From UBA7985 sp002690455 (lineage in GTDB: Bacteria > Pseudomonadota > Alphaproteobacteria > UBA7985), in assembly GCA_965662775.1 (NCBI GenBank), contig CBFIIW010000008.1, positions 55,749 to 119,748 of the forward strand: DNA of 64,000 nucleotides. The letters are read 5' to 3'. The notes beneath the pieces are model-generated. The model searched no databases. It was given only the letters and a program-made list of their open reading frames with translations, and had not been told where the DNA came from. The position numbers and the translations under genes are program-made. Shown one piece after another: positions 34,567-43,959 of the stretch (the first letter of the stretch is position 1; every line of letters starts with the position of its first letter).

Positions 34567-35595
34567 ATGCCCAACAATCTGATGGCTGTCCTGTACGTCG
34601 TGCTGGCGGTTCTGTTCTTCAATATCAATGACAGCCTGATGAAAGGGCTGTTTGTCAGCGAACCGATCTACGTGGTGATTAGCATGCGTGCACTGCTGGT
34701 CGTCGGCATTCTGACAACCTGCATTCTGGTCCTCGTGCGGGGTAACCCGCTGCTGGGCCTGCGCGACCGTGGAACTATGATCTTTGGCGCCGGCGAATGC
34801 CTGATCGCCATGCCTTATCTGACGGCACTGATGTTTCTTTCGCTTGGCGTATCCGCCGCACTTATCTTCACAGCACCGATTATCACCACAGCGCTCGGCG
34901 CCATTGTGCTCAGGGAGAAGGTTGGGCGCTACCGCTGGAGCGCCGTGGTTCTGGGATTCCTTGGCGTGCTCATGATCGCAGTGGGTGAACCACTGGCGCG
35001 GGGGTTGTTCCCAGAACTCGTCCTGCGCCTATCCGGCGTGCCGACCGACGAAAAGGCGCGTGGCCTGAGTGGCCAGCTGCAGTGGATTCTGCTCGCCCCC
35101 CTGTTCGCGGCCTTTGGCCTCTCGGTCCGCGACATGCTGGCCCGCGCCATACCGTCAAAGCTGCCAACAACCTACAATGCTACTTATGCCGCGGTCTTTG
35201 TCCTGTTATCGGCGGTGGCCAGCTTTTTTATTGTGACACCAATGTTCCCGGACGTCTTTCAACCGACAATGCAAGGGCGGAGCTACTTTGGTGTGCTCAT
35301 GGGATTCAGTCCCGGGGTCTGGATCAAACTGGTTCTTTCCGCGTCATTAATCAGTGTCGCGTACTACCTATCTGCCCTCGCCCTGCGCACAGGGGAGCTG
35401 AGCCTCATCAGCCCGTTCCGCTATGTTGGTCTTCCCAGCGCGATGGTACTGGATTTCATGCTCTTTAAAGCCGTACCCCAGTGGAACGAGTACAGCGGCG
35501 CGTTAGTGATTGTGCTTGCCGGTCTGGTAATCCTATGGCGAGAAACCCGTCTGGGTCAGCTCAAGCCACGGCACCCGGCCAACCGAAGGGGTTGA
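34567..35595 (+). CDS. DMT-superfamily transporter (EamA-type)
   Basis: A 342-residue inner-membrane carrier with ten predicted membrane helices and an internal duplication (two EamA domains). Hydrophobic segments include LYVVLAVLFFNINDSLMK, then the second repeat starting at QLQWILLAPLFAAFGLSVRD. Family members export metabolites or amino acids; the substrate cannot be predicted. ATG 34567 is preceded by GGGGAGGCGGC, and the frame extends 19 codons further up. Confidence 0.88.
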   Translation: MPNNLMAVLYVVLAVLFFNINDSLMKGLFVSEPIYVVISMRALLVVGILTTCILVLVRGNPLLGLRDRGTMIFGAGECLIAMPYLTALMFLSLGVSAALIFTAPIITTALGAIVLREKVGRYRWSAVVLGFLGVLMIAVGEPLARGLFPELVLRLSGVPTDEKARGLSGQLQWILLAPLFAAFGLSVRDMLARAIPSKLPTTYNATYAAVFVLLSAVASFFIVTPMFPDVFQPTMQGRSYFGVLMGFSPGVWIKLVLSASLISVAYYLSALALRTGELSLISPFRYVGLPSAMVLDFMLFKAVPQWNEYSGALVIVLAGLVILWRETRLGQLKPRHPANRRG

Positions 35596-35727
35596 GATAG
35601 GGTGCCAGAGGCATGCTGACGCGGCGAAACCGAGCCGGCTCTTTAGTCACAGCCGCCATAGCTTGATCGCGCGCGGTTGCCTCCGCTATCGTGCCGCATA
35701 CTTAGTTCGCCGCCCCAGGAAGTTTTC

Positions 35728-37521
35728 ATGACCTATCAGAGCCCTACGCAAGATATCGTCTTCGCCCTGCAAACGCTGGCAGACATCGACTCTCTGGGCG
35801 AACTGCCCGGTTTGGAAGACACCAGCAGTGACCTGATCGGACAGCTCATCGAAGAAGGGGGTAAATTCTTCTCTGACGAGCTGGCCCCGACAAATTGGGA
35901 TGCAGATCAGGCTGCATGTAGCCTCGAAAATGGGGTGGTTCGGACCTACGAAAAGTTTCCGTCGCTGTACCAGAGCTATCGTGAAACTGGCTGGATTGGT
36001 GCGGCCTACGACACTGATATCGGGGGGATGGGCCTGCCCTGGGCCGTCAATGCAGCGGGTCAGGAAATGCTGTTCGCTGCAAATATGTCGTTTTCGCTCT
36101 GCCCACTGCTCTCACAAGGCGCGATCGAAACCATCGAAGCCCATGGCACACTTGAGCAGCGCGCAACGTTCCTCGAACGGATGGTATCGGGTGAGTGGAC
36201 GGGGACGATGAATCTAACCGAGCCGCATGCAGGGTCAGATGTTGGTGCGCTCAAGTCTCGCGCTGAACCCCAGCCTGATGGCACCTACCGCATCTTCGGC
36301 CAGAAGATTTACATCACGTTCGGCGAGCACGACCTGGCAGAAAACATCGTTCATCTCGTGCTGGCCCGGACCCCTGACGCCCCGGCAGGAACCAAGGGTA
36401 TCTCGCTGTTCATCGTGCCCAAGTTTTTGGTGAATGAGGACGGCAGCCTCGGTGCCCGCAACGACGCTAAGTGTATCAAGCTTGAAGAGAAACTGGGCAT
36501 CCACGCCAGCCCTACCTGCGTCATGCAGTACGGTGACGACGGCGGTGCCATCGGCTACCTCATCGGGCCCGAAAATGGCGGTATGTCTTGCATGTTCACC
36601 ATGATGAACAACGCGCGCTTGAGTGTTGGAATTCAGGGGCTTGGCATCGCCGAGCGCGCCTACCAACATGCCCTCGCCTATGCGAAGGACCGGGTGCAGT
36701 CGGCTAAAATCGGTGGACCCAGCAAGGAGAGCGTAGCCATCATTGAACACCCGGATGTGCGCCGAAACCTGCTGCTGATGAAGTCACAGGTCGAGGCGTT
36801 CCGGGGTTTAGCATACCACGCCACGAGCCACATCGACCGCGCTCGACGCGCGCCAGACAGCGATGAGGCCGCGCGAGCCCAACGCCGGGTCGACCTGCTC
36901 ACCCCTATCGTTAAGGGCTGGGGCACCGATATCGCCTGCGAAATCGCATCCACTGGGGTGCAGATCCATGGCGGTATGGGCTTTGTTGAGGAGACGGGCG
37001 CTGCGCAATTCTATCGGGACGCTCGCATTCTCCCAATTTATGAGGGCACCAACGGCATTCAGGCGCTCGACTTGATTGGGCGGAAGCTGTCCCGGGACCG
37101 TGGCCGAGCTGCTGGTGAAATGCTTGCAGAAATGGCCAGTGTCGTGAAACCGTTGGAGGCCACTGACCACCTGAGCCTTCGAGCGATCGGCCAGCGGCTG
37201 AAGCACGCGCTGGCTGATCTTGAAGCCGCCTCGGCCTATCTGCTGGCGACGGCCGGGGACAATATGCCTTCGGCTGCCGTTGGCGCGACGCCCTACCTGA
37301 CCCTTTGGGGCACTGTTGCTGGAGGCTGGGCCATGGCGCTGCAGGCGCTGTCCGCCCAAGAGCGCCTCACCGCGGGCGACAGCGAAACGCGCTTTCTGTC
37401 CACCAAACTGATAACCGCGCGGTTTTTTGCCGATCAGTTCCTGCCCCGGTCCTCGGGCCTGCTGGAAGCCGTGCGGTCGAGCGCCGATGAAGTGATCGGC
37501 CTGGATGAAGCTGCCTTCTGA
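35728..37521 (+). CDS. Acyl-CoA dehydrogenase, long form (DmdC/FadE-like)
   Basis: A flavoenzyme of about 597 residues that inserts a double bond in acyl-CoA thioesters. Domain order: an N-terminal extension, the helical N domain, the middle beta domain (WTGTMNLTEPHAGSDVGALK), and the C-terminal helical domain with EIASTGVQIHGGMGFVEETG and the catalytic-glutamate region LPIYEGTNGIQALDLIGRK. A final domain of about 120 residues is typical of the ~600-residue group that includes the methylmercaptopropionyl-CoA dehydrogenase DmdC. The substrate cannot be fixed. It begins at ATG 35728 after CCAGGAAGTTTTC. Confidence 0.9.
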   Translation: MTYQSPTQDIVFALQTLADIDSLGELPGLEDTSSDLIGQLIEEGGKFFSDELAPTNWDADQAACSLENGVVRTYEKFPSLYQSYRETGWIGAAYDTDIGGMGLPWAVNAAGQEMLFAANMSFSLCPLLSQGAIETIEAHGTLEQRATFLERMVSGEWTGTMNLTEPHAGSDVGALKSRAEPQPDGTYRIFGQKIYITFGEHDLAENIVHLVLARTPDAPAGTKGISLFIVPKFLVNEDGSLGARNDAKCIKLEEKLGIHASPTCVMQYGDDGGAIGYLIGPENGGMSCMFTMMNNARLSVGIQGLGIAERAYQHALAYAKDRVQSAKIGGPSKESVAIIEHPDVRRNLLLMKSQVEAFRGLAYHATSHIDRARRAPDSDEAARAQRRVDLLTPIVKGWGTDIACEIASTGVQIHGGMGFVEETGAAQFYRDARILPIYEGTNGIQALDLIGRKLSRDRGRAAGEMLAEMASVVKPLEATDHLSLRAIGQRLKHALADLEAASAYLLATAGDNMPSAAVGATPYLTLWGTVAGGWAMALQALSAQERLTAGDSETRFLSTKLITARFFADQFLPRSSGLLEAVRSSADEVIGLDEAAF

Positions 37522-37616
37522 AAATTCCCCGGAATCCTTTCCCGGGACTGGCGAGGCGCGAACGTTATCCCTAGGGTAGCGGCGAGGCCCAGCACGACTT
37601 CGTGGAGGAACAGGCA

Positions 37617-39107
37617 GTGACGAAAGCGGTAATGGCGATCGATCAGGGAACGACGAGCAGTCGGGCCATCGTGTTCGATTCAGACTTCAATAGCCTGAGC
37701 ATCGCACAGAGGGAATTTACTCAGTTCTACCCCAAGTCCGGGTGGGTTGAGCACGACGCAGATGAGATTTGGCACTCAGTTGTTGAGGTGGCCCGGGACG
37801 CGATGGCTGAAGCAGGCCTGACGGCGGCTGACATTGCCGCCATCGGTATCACCAATCAGCGCGAAACCGTTGTGGTTTGGGACCGCGCAACCGGTAAGCC
37901 CATCCACCCCGCCATTGTGTGGCAGGACCGACGCACCGCCGACTTCTGCGCGCAGCTGAAGGCCGAAGGCAGAGAGGCCATGGTCACGGCTAAAACCGGT
38001 TTACTGCTCGATCCCTATTTCTCAGGTACCAAGCTGGCATGGTTGCTGGATCACGTTGAGGGTGCTCGGGCGCGGGCAGAGGCTGGTGCGCTGGCCTTTG
38101 GCACCATCGACACCTGGCTGCTGTATCGGCTCACCGACGGCGCGGTGCACCGGACCGATGCAACCAATGCCTGCCGCACGCTGCTGTTCAACATCCATGA
38201 ACAGCGCTGGGATGCGGAACTGCTCTCGATGCTGGACGTGCCGGAAGCCATGCTTCCCGAGGTTTGTGACAATGCGGCTGACTTTGGGACCACCGCGCTC
38301 CTTGGTGCCGGTTCGTCCGTACCAATCTCGGCCATGGCCGGAGATCAACACGCGGCAGTAGTGGGACAGGGGTGTTTTCAGCCTGGCATGCTGAAATCGA
38401 CCTATGGCACCGGATGTTTCGCCGTGCTCAACACCGGGACAGAGGCTGTACCATCCAACAACCGTCTGCTCACCACGTTAGCGTACAGGCTGAACGGTGC
38501 GCCGACCTACGCGCTAGAGGGCTCAATCTTCATTGCCGGGGCGGCGGTTCAGTGGCTGCGCGACGGTCTTGGCATCCTTGAAAATGCCGCTCAGTCAGGG
38601 GCACTGGCCGACAGTGCAGATGACGAGCAGGACGTTGTGCTGGTCCCCGCCTTTACCGGTCTCGGCGCCCCCCACTGGGATAGCGAAGCACGGGGCGCGA
38701 TCTATGGCCTGACCCGAAATTCCGGTCCTGCGGAATTCGCGCGTGCGGCGCTGGAAGCGGTGTGCTTTCAAACCAACGACCTGCTGACGGCGATGAAGGC
38801 AGATTGGGCTGATGCGGCACGAACTATCTTGCGGGTTGACGGCGGGATGACCGCGAGCGACTGGACCATGCAGGCGCTGGCCGACGTGCTGGACGCGGCG
38901 GTAGAACGGCCGGTGGTGACGGAGACCACTGCGCTGGGTGTGGCCTATCTCGCCGGCGCACAGGTCGGGTTTTTTGGAAGTCAGGATGACTTTGCACGGA
39001 GGTGGCAACGCGATAAGCGTTTTGAACCCGGATGGGATGCTGCGCGACGCGCCCGCAAGATTAGCATTTGGAATGACGCGGTGCAGCGGACGCTCAGCGA
39101 CAGATAA
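37617..39107 (+). CDS. glpK: Glycerol kinase
   Basis: Phosphorylates glycerol to glycerol 3-phosphate in the cytoplasm. About 496 residues. The FGGY kinase pattern is clear: AIDQGTTSSRAIVFD at the N terminus, GYWVEHDADEIW-like GWVEHDADEIW, NQRETVVVWDRATGKP, and the C-terminal FVPAFTGLGAPHWD-like region. The start is set at GTG 37617, which follows GGAGGAACAGGC; a GTG at 37602 is possible. No glpF or glpD is adjacent. Confidence 0.96.
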   Translation: MTKAVMAIDQGTTSSRAIVFDSDFNSLSIAQREFTQFYPKSGWVEHDADEIWHSVVEVARDAMAEAGLTAADIAAIGITNQRETVVVWDRATGKPIHPAIVWQDRRTADFCAQLKAEGREAMVTAKTGLLLDPYFSGTKLAWLLDHVEGARARAEAGALAFGTIDTWLLYRLTDGAVHRTDATNACRTLLFNIHEQRWDAELLSMLDVPEAMLPEVCDNAADFGTTALLGAGSSVPISAMAGDQHAAVVGQGCFQPGMLKSTYGTGCFAVLNTGTEAVPSNNRLLTTLAYRLNGAPTYALEGSIFIAGAAVQWLRDGLGILENAAQSGALADSADDEQDVVLVPAFTGLGAPHWDSEARGAIYGLTRNSGPAEFARAALEAVCFQTNDLLTAMKADWADAARTILRVDGGMTASDWTMQALADVLDAAVERPVVTETTALGVAYLAGAQVGFFGSQDDFARRWQRDKRFEPGWDAARRARKISIWNDAVQRTLSDR

Positions 39108-39144
39108 GAACAGAGGTCGGCCAAGCCTCAGGCATGTTTTCAAT

Positions 39145-39175
39145 GCCAGCCGCTCTGGGCTGGCAGATTTGGTTT
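39145..39175 (+). terminator. Putative terminator after glpK
   Basis: A hairpin of GCCAGCC/GGCTGGC (39145-39164) is followed by AGATTTGGTTT, a moderately T-rich tract. It lies about 40 bp after glpK. A second GC-rich inverted repeat (GGGGGAGG/CCTCCCCC, 39195-39217) follows without a T run and may serve the convergent mscL. Confidence 0.55.
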
Positions 39176-39296
39176 CGGCATTTGCTGACAAATGGGGGGA
39201 GGTCTGAGCCCTCCCCCGGCCGCTTTCTCCTCGGTCTGTCCCAAAAGTTACCAGGGCTAAGCTATGAACAGCTCGCCCCTGAGACCTCGCCTTAGA

Positions 39297-39728
39297 TCAG
39301 CTTGCAGGACTGCGCAGCGCATCCCGGATCTCTTCGAGCAGGACTTCTTGCCGTGGCGGAGCCGCCGGTTCAGCCGCCTCTGCCGGTTCGGCTTCCTGCT
39401 TGCGCTTGAAGCGGTTGTAGGTGCGCACCGCCATGAACAGCACGAACGCGATGATGATAAACTCAATGGTGGTGTTGATGAATACACCGTAGTTGAGCGT
39501 CGCTAGGCCAGCTTCCTGTGCTGCTGCGAGGGTTTCGAAGCTGCCGCTCCCAAGAACAATTAAGCGGTTGGAAAAATCGGCACCGCCCGTCACCAGCCCG
39601 ACGAGAGGCATGATGATGTCGTTCACCAGCGATTTGACAATTCCGTTGAACGCCAAGCCAAGGATGAAAGCGACCGCCAGGTCGATCACGTTGCCACGTT
39701 CGATAAATTCCCTGAATTCTTTCAGCAT
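39297..39728 (-). CDS. mscL: Large-conductance mechanosensitive channel
   Basis: A 143-residue homopentameric emergency valve for osmotic downshift. The N terminus MLKEFREFIERGNVIDLAVA and TM1 (AFILGLAFNGIVKSLVNDII) match the family; TM2 is FIIIAFVLFMAVRTYNRFKR. The cytoplasmic C terminus is an Ala/Glu/Pro-rich tail plus a final helix. It lies just downstream of the quinone oxidoreductase gene on the same strand. Confidence 0.96.
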   Translation of the reverse strand: MLKEFREFIERGNVIDLAVAFILGLAFNGIVKSLVNDIIMPLVGLVTGGADFSNRLIVLGSGSFETLAAAQEAGLATLNYGVFINTTIEFIIIAFVLFMAVRTYNRFKRKQEAEPAEAAEPAAPPRQEVLLEEIRDALRSPAS

Positions 39729-39743
39729 AAATTGGGGTGATCC

Positions 39744-40709
39744 TCAGATTTCTAGAATGGTAGACCCCGTGGTTTCACGGGCCTCCAAACGGCGGTGGGC
39801 TTCCGCCACCTCAACAAAAGGAAGACGCTGCCCAACGACGGGTTTGACATCGCCGGACTGCATCACGCTAAAGAGATCCCCCGCAACCCGGTTGAGTTGC
39901 GCCCTCGTGCTAATATACGCGAAAAGAGACGGTCTTTGCATGTACAAAGATCCTCGCGCGGCCAAAGCTGATGGTGCGACCCCGGCGATGGCACCAGACG
40001 AATTACCGTAAGTGATGAAGTAGCCCAAGGGTTTCAGGCAGTCGAGCGAGCCTTCAACCGTCGTCTGCCCAACAGAATCATAGACAACCGGAACCCCACC
40101 ACCGGATAATTCTCTGACCTGCTCCACCCAGTCATCGTCGAGATAATTGATGCAGTGCGTGGCTCCATGATCCAAGGCGAGCTGACATTTTTCAGCACTT
40201 CCAGCCGTTCCAATCAGCGTCACCCCCATGGCGCGGGCCCATTGGCAGGCAATCAATCCGACGCCGCCGGCTGCCGAGTGAAAGAGGCAGGTCTGACCCG
40301 GCTGGATCGCGTAGGACTGCTTCAGCAGGTACTGGACCGTCATGCCCTTGAGCAAGGCAGCAGCAGCCGCCTCGTTGCTGATATCGTCGGGCAACAGTAC
40401 CGTTTTGTCGGCAGGTATCAGGCGCTCTTCGGCGTAGGCCCCTGGTGCGAGACTGGCGACTCGATCGCCGACCTTAAAGCCATTCACCCCGGGGCCAATG
40501 TCGGTGATCTCACCCACGCTTTCTGACCCGGGGACGAAGGGTAGCTCGCTGGGATAGAGGCCGTTACGGAAATAGATATCAATGAAGTTCAGACCTATGT
40601 GGGTGTTGCGAATGCGGATCTCTCCTTCACCCGGCTTGCCGACGTCGCGGTCTTCGATCCTCAGGGCCTCCAGCCCACCCGTCTTTCGAATAATGATGGC
40701 CTTGCTCAC
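39744..40709 (-). CDS. Zinc-independent quinone oxidoreductase (MDR superfamily)
   Basis: A 321-residue NADPH-dependent oxidoreductase of the Qor type. The family pattern IDIYFRNGLYPSELPFVPGSE and the Rossmann motif HSAAGGVGLIACQWARAMG are visible, with no structural-zinc Cys cluster. Qor-type enzymes reduce quinones by one electron. GTG 40709 is preferred as start: it follows GGAAGGACACAGGC and gives the family N terminus SKAIIIRKTGG. The frame reaches 40823, but the upstream residues do not look like the family. The gene is divergent from the AI-2E protein. Confidence 0.9.
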   Translation of the reverse strand: MSKAIIIRKTGGLEALRIEDRDVGKPGEGEIRIRNTHIGLNFIDIYFRNGLYPSELPFVPGSESVGEITDIGPGVNGFKVGDRVASLAPGAYAEERLIPADKTVLLPDDISNEAAAAALLKGMTVQYLLKQSYAIQPGQTCLFHSAAGGVGLIACQWARAMGVTLIGTAGSAEKCQLALDHGATHCINYLDDDWVEQVRELSGGGVPVVYDSVGQTTVEGSLDCLKPLGYFITYGNSSGAIAGVAPSALAARGSLYMQRPSLFAYISTRAQLNRVAGDLFSVMQSGDVKPVVGQRLPFVEVAEAHRRLEARETTGSTILEI

Positions 40710-40882
40710 GCCTGTGTCCTTCCATTGAAAAGCGGGGTCGGCAGTGACCCGGGCAATACTTCTGCGACATTGCCTTAACTCCGGCGCATAAAAAAGAGCC
40801 AAAGATAACGTAATCTGTTGCATGATTCCGGTTTAGGCGCAGAATGATCGCCCGTTCATTCCGCACTGTTGAGACATAGTCG

Positions 40883-42007
40883 ATGACATCCAAAAAGCCA
40901 TCGGGGGTGGTTCGTACGTCGATCCTGAGTATTGGCGCCGCTATTTTTATCCTGACTGCCGTGGTGGCAGCGCTGGCACTGGGGCGCCCCTTTTTGCTGC
41001 CTTTGGTTCTGGCGATTGTAGTTTGGTACGTGATTGCCAGCCTGCGGGATTTCATGGCGGGTCTTCGGTTGGGGCGTTTTCAACTGCCACGCTGGGTCTG
41101 TCTGCTATTGGCCATGGGGGTGATCGGGTCGATCGCCTACTTCGTCGTCAACATTGTGCTGGCGAGTTTTTCGGCGCTGGTGGTTGATTTTTCGGCCTAT
41201 GCCGCCGATGCCAACCGGCTACTTGCACTCCTGCTCAGCCTGCTGCCCGACGGGCTGTCACTCGATGTCAATCTGCAAGATCAATTCGACCGCATCCTCG
41301 GTATCGCCAACAATTTCGCGGGTCAGCTGCGGCTGGTGACGCAGAACCTGGTGATTGTTGTGATTTACGTCGCCTTCATGCTGGTTGAAGATCAGCGCTT
41401 CTCCTCGAAGTTGAAGCATCTGTTCCCTCGTGCCGATGACTATTCACGGGCGCGGATCATGCTCGGCACCATCAGTCGGAAGATCCAGGCTTATCTGGCT
41501 GTTAAGACGCTGATGAGCCTGATTACGGCCGTGTTGGCGTACATCATCCTGCTGGTGTTTGATATCAACTACGCACCCGTATGGGCCATGCTGGTGTTCT
41601 TCCTGAATTTCATTCCGGTGGTCGGCTCCATCATCGCGGTGATCCTGCCGGTGGCCATGGCTGTGCTGCAGTTCTGGGACGGCGATGCGTGGGTCATTCT
41701 GGTGGTCACCGGTCTGTTGATCGGGGTGCAGCAGTTGGTCGGCAGTATCCTCGAACCGCGGTTTCTGGGTAGTTCCCTGAATCTTTCGCCCCTGATCATT
41801 CTGGTTTCGCTTTCGTTTTGGGGCTTCCTGTGGGGACCGGTGGGCATGCTGATTTCTGTGCCAGTGACAGTGATGCTTGCCATCATCTTTGCCTCTGTGC
41901 CTGCAACGCGCTGGATCGCCGTGCTGCTGAGCCAGAACGGCGATAGTGTGGAAGAGGAATTTGGCCCTGTGGTAATGCCGGTAGCGGGCCGTGACACAGC
42001 GGGCTGA
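40883..42007 (+). CDS. AI-2E family transporter (PerM/TqsA-like)
   Basis: A 374-residue inner-membrane protein with eight predicted membrane segments, starting IGAAIFILTAVVAALALG. The conserved cytoplasmic stretch DDYSRARIMLGTISRKIQAYL and the C-terminal half VWAMLVFFLNFIPVVGSIIA and LGSSLNLSPLIILVSLSFWG are typical. Some relatives export autoinducer-2 or act as antiporters; here the substrate is unknown. It may be cotranscribed with ygfZ, 21 bp downstream. Confidence 0.9.
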   Translation: MTSKKPSGVVRTSILSIGAAIFILTAVVAALALGRPFLLPLVLAIVVWYVIASLRDFMAGLRLGRFQLPRWVCLLLAMGVIGSIAYFVVNIVLASFSALVVDFSAYAADANRLLALLLSLLPDGLSLDVNLQDQFDRILGIANNFAGQLRLVTQNLVIVVIYVAFMLVEDQRFSSKLKHLFPRADDYSRARIMLGTISRKIQAYLAVKTLMSLITAVLAYIILLVFDINYAPVWAMLVFFLNFIPVVGSIIAVILPVAMAVLQFWDGDAWVILVVTGLLIGVQQLVGSILEPRFLGSSLNLSPLIILVSLSFWGFLWGPVGMLISVPVTVMLAIIFASVPATRWIAVLLSQNGDSVEEEFGPVVMPVAGRDTAG

Positions 42008-42028
42008 TACAATCAGGCGAATCGCTCC

Positions 42029-42925
42029 ATGACCGCCATCCTGTGCCGGTTGGCGGATCGTGCCGTTCTCGCTGTGTCTGGTGAGGACCGATTTGACTTT
42101 CTGAATACATTGCTCAGTGCCGACATGTCGCCGAATGTTGGTGGTGCGACCTTGGCCGCCTTGCTGACGCCCCAAGGGAAACTGCTTGCCGACCTGCTCT
42201 GCTATACTGATGAGGGCCGGGTGCTGATCGATTTCCCGGCGGGTAGCGCGTTCGCCAAGCGGCTGCAGATGTACAAATTGCGCGCGGCTATTGCGGTTGA
42301 CGTACTCGATGACTGGCAGGTGGCAACCATTCTGCCGCTGGCGCCCGCTTTAGCTGATGAAGCGGGTGAGGCGGGTGGCCTGTTAAGCGATTTCGGCACC
42401 GGGCAATTTTCAGGTGAGGTGCGACGCTTCGTTGATCCACGGTCACCAGATCTGGGTGAACGGGTACTGGGCCCTGGACTGGCCGTTCCTCGGTCAAATG
42501 CTACGTCTTCGAGATCCGAGATCAGCGACGCACAATCGCTACAGAATTATGATCGCGCGCGGATTGCTGCCGTGATCCCTGAGGGTCCGGTAGACCTGCC
42601 GCCCAACAAAGCGCTGTTGATGGAAAGCGGCTTCGAGCGGTTGGGCGGGCTGGATTTTAGGAAGGGCTGCTACGTCGGTCAGGAAGTGACCGCGCGCATG
42701 AAATACCGAAATCTTGGCAAGAAACGGATGATGACGCTTTCTGCAGACACAGCGATGCAGCCGGGCGAGCCTGTTCTGGCGGGCGAGCGGCAGGCAGGTG
42801 AAATTCTCTCAGCTGTGAATGGGATGGCGCTGGGGTTGATGCGGCACGCGTTCATTGATGGCGAATTGCAGCTGGAAAGTGGTGCGATCGTGCGCGTGAC
42901 TGCAGACCCCGACCGCACGGAATGA
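42029..42925 (+). CDS. ygfZ: YgfZ/CAF17-like folate-binding iron-sulfur cluster protein
   Basis: A 298-residue protein of the GcvT fold that helps assemble [4Fe-4S] clusters, in the cytoplasm. The signature KGCYVGQEVTAR, with its essential cysteine, is present at about residues 211-222. The N-terminal region FDFLNTLLSADMSP and LTPQGKLLADLLCY match the folate-binding fold. It follows the AI-2E family gene. A hairpin repeat (copy C) lies downstream, before the convergent pdxH. Confidence 0.92.
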   Translation: MTAILCRLADRAVLAVSGEDRFDFLNTLLSADMSPNVGGATLAALLTPQGKLLADLLCYTDEGRVLIDFPAGSAFAKRLQMYKLRAAIAVDVLDDWQVATILPLAPALADEAGEAGGLLSDFGTGQFSGEVRRFVDPRSPDLGERVLGPGLAVPRSNATSSRSEISDAQSLQNYDRARIAAVIPEGPVDLPPNKALLMESGFERLGGLDFRKGCYVGQEVTARMKYRNLGKKRMMTLSADTAMQPGEPVLAGERQAGEILSAVNGMALGLMRHAFIDGELQLESGAIVRVTADPDRTE

Positions 42926-43057
42926 CAGGGCAGGCCAGAAAGGAAAGGAAAGGACCAAGCCGCCTTCGAATTCATGCCAATATGGGCGCCGTTAGCAGCA
43001 GCGCCAAAGATTCTCTTTAAAGGTCGCACTTCAAGCATGGAGTGGGTTGGGACAGTA

Positions 43058-43210
43058 CGCGACGCTTGGGACCGCCGCGCGAAGCGCGGTCGGGCACAAG
43101 TCGGCGCAACCCAAAACGATCAGGGGCCGCGCCGGGCGAAGGCCGGCGTGTCCGTTTGATTGCGCGGGGGAGATTTGTAAGCCGCGAAGCGGCGTCAAAT
43201 CGAGCGCGCC
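43058..43210. repeat. Dispersed bi-hairpin repeat, copy C (module 2 inverted)
   Basis: Module 1 lies on the plus strand at about 43149-43210, with a 30-bp core at 43172-43201 identical to that of copy A. Module 2 (43058-43112) reads CGCGACGCTTGG to CAAGTCGGCGCAACCC, the reverse complement of its orientation in copy A. The segment between the modules is different (GC-rich, GGGCGAAGGCCGG). So the two modules can be arranged in more than one way. It sits in the gap between the convergent ygfZ and pdxH genes. Confidence 0.85.
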
Positions 43211-43239
43211 ATCCTACAAAGCAAGAAACAAGCGGTGGC

Positions 43240-43836
43240 TTAGGGATAGAGCGGGCTCTGCGTCCAATCACCCCTTGTCTCCCGGCGGGTCAGACGCACC
43301 CGCTCGTGAAGGCGAAAGTCACCGGCTCTCCAAAACTCCATCGCCAGAGGCTGGAGAATAAATCCGCCCCAATAATCGGGTTTGGGAAACTGCTCCAGAC
43401 CTTCGAAACGGGTTTCGTAATCGTCAATCCTTGACTGGAGCGCCTCGCGATCAGGCAAGGGCTGTGATTGGAGGCTAGCCCAGGCGCCAATCCGTGAACC
43501 ACGCGCACGGGTATCGTAGTATGCTTGAGATTCTTCGGGGCTGAGCCGTTTGACGGGCCCTTCAAGACGCACTTGCCGATCGAGGGTTTTCCAATGGAAC
43601 AGCGCAGCTGCCTTTGGGTTTGCTTCCAACGCCAGGCCCTTGCGCCCCTCATAGTTTGTAAAAAATCGAAATCCCTGAGCGTCATGCCCTTTGAGCAATA
43701 CGATGCGGTTGCTCAGCGTCCCATCAGCATCAAGGGTCGCTAGCGCCATAGCATTTGGGTCGTTAACCTCTGTCCCAGCAGCTTCATCCAACCACTGGGA
43801 AAAGAGGGAAAGGGGGTCAGAAACGTTAAAACTCAT
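43240..43836 (-). CDS. pdxH: Pyridoxamine 5'-phosphate oxidase
   Basis: An FMN enzyme that oxidises pyridoxine or pyridoxamine phosphate to pyridoxal phosphate. The 198-residue protein has SNRIVLLKGHDAQGFRFFTN and ALFHWKTLDRQVRLEGPVKR (FMN and substrate contacts), a GSRIGAWASLQSQPL loop, and the C-terminal PxPxFxGG-type region PDYWGGFILQPLAMEFW then RLHERVRLTR. The start is ATG 43836 after GGAGAGAATTCGGT; the frame extends 26 codons upstream. Repeat copy C lies 3' of the gene. Confidence 0.94.
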   Translation of the reverse strand: MSFNVSDPLSLFSQWLDEAAGTEVNDPNAMALATLDADGTLSNRIVLLKGHDAQGFRFFTNYEGRKGLALEANPKAAALFHWKTLDRQVRLEGPVKRLSPEESQAYYDTRARGSRIGAWASLQSQPLPDREALQSRIDDYETRFEGLEQFPKPDYWGGFILQPLAMEFWRAGDFRLHERVRLTRRETRGDWTQSPLYP

Positions 43837-43959
43837 ACCGAATTCTCTCCACAGGGCGAACATGCCAGGGTGACGGCTTCGAAAGGGCGGTTCCTCAATC
43901 TGCTGACGGTCCATCAGAGGCTTCGATTGATCGCCCGCGCTTGAAGATAATGGACCCGT

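Noticed and set aside
43017..43271. An 84-residue minus-strand frame through repeat copy C
   Set aside because: Only the repeat gives it length; the inverted module 2 scrambles the frame relative to other copies.
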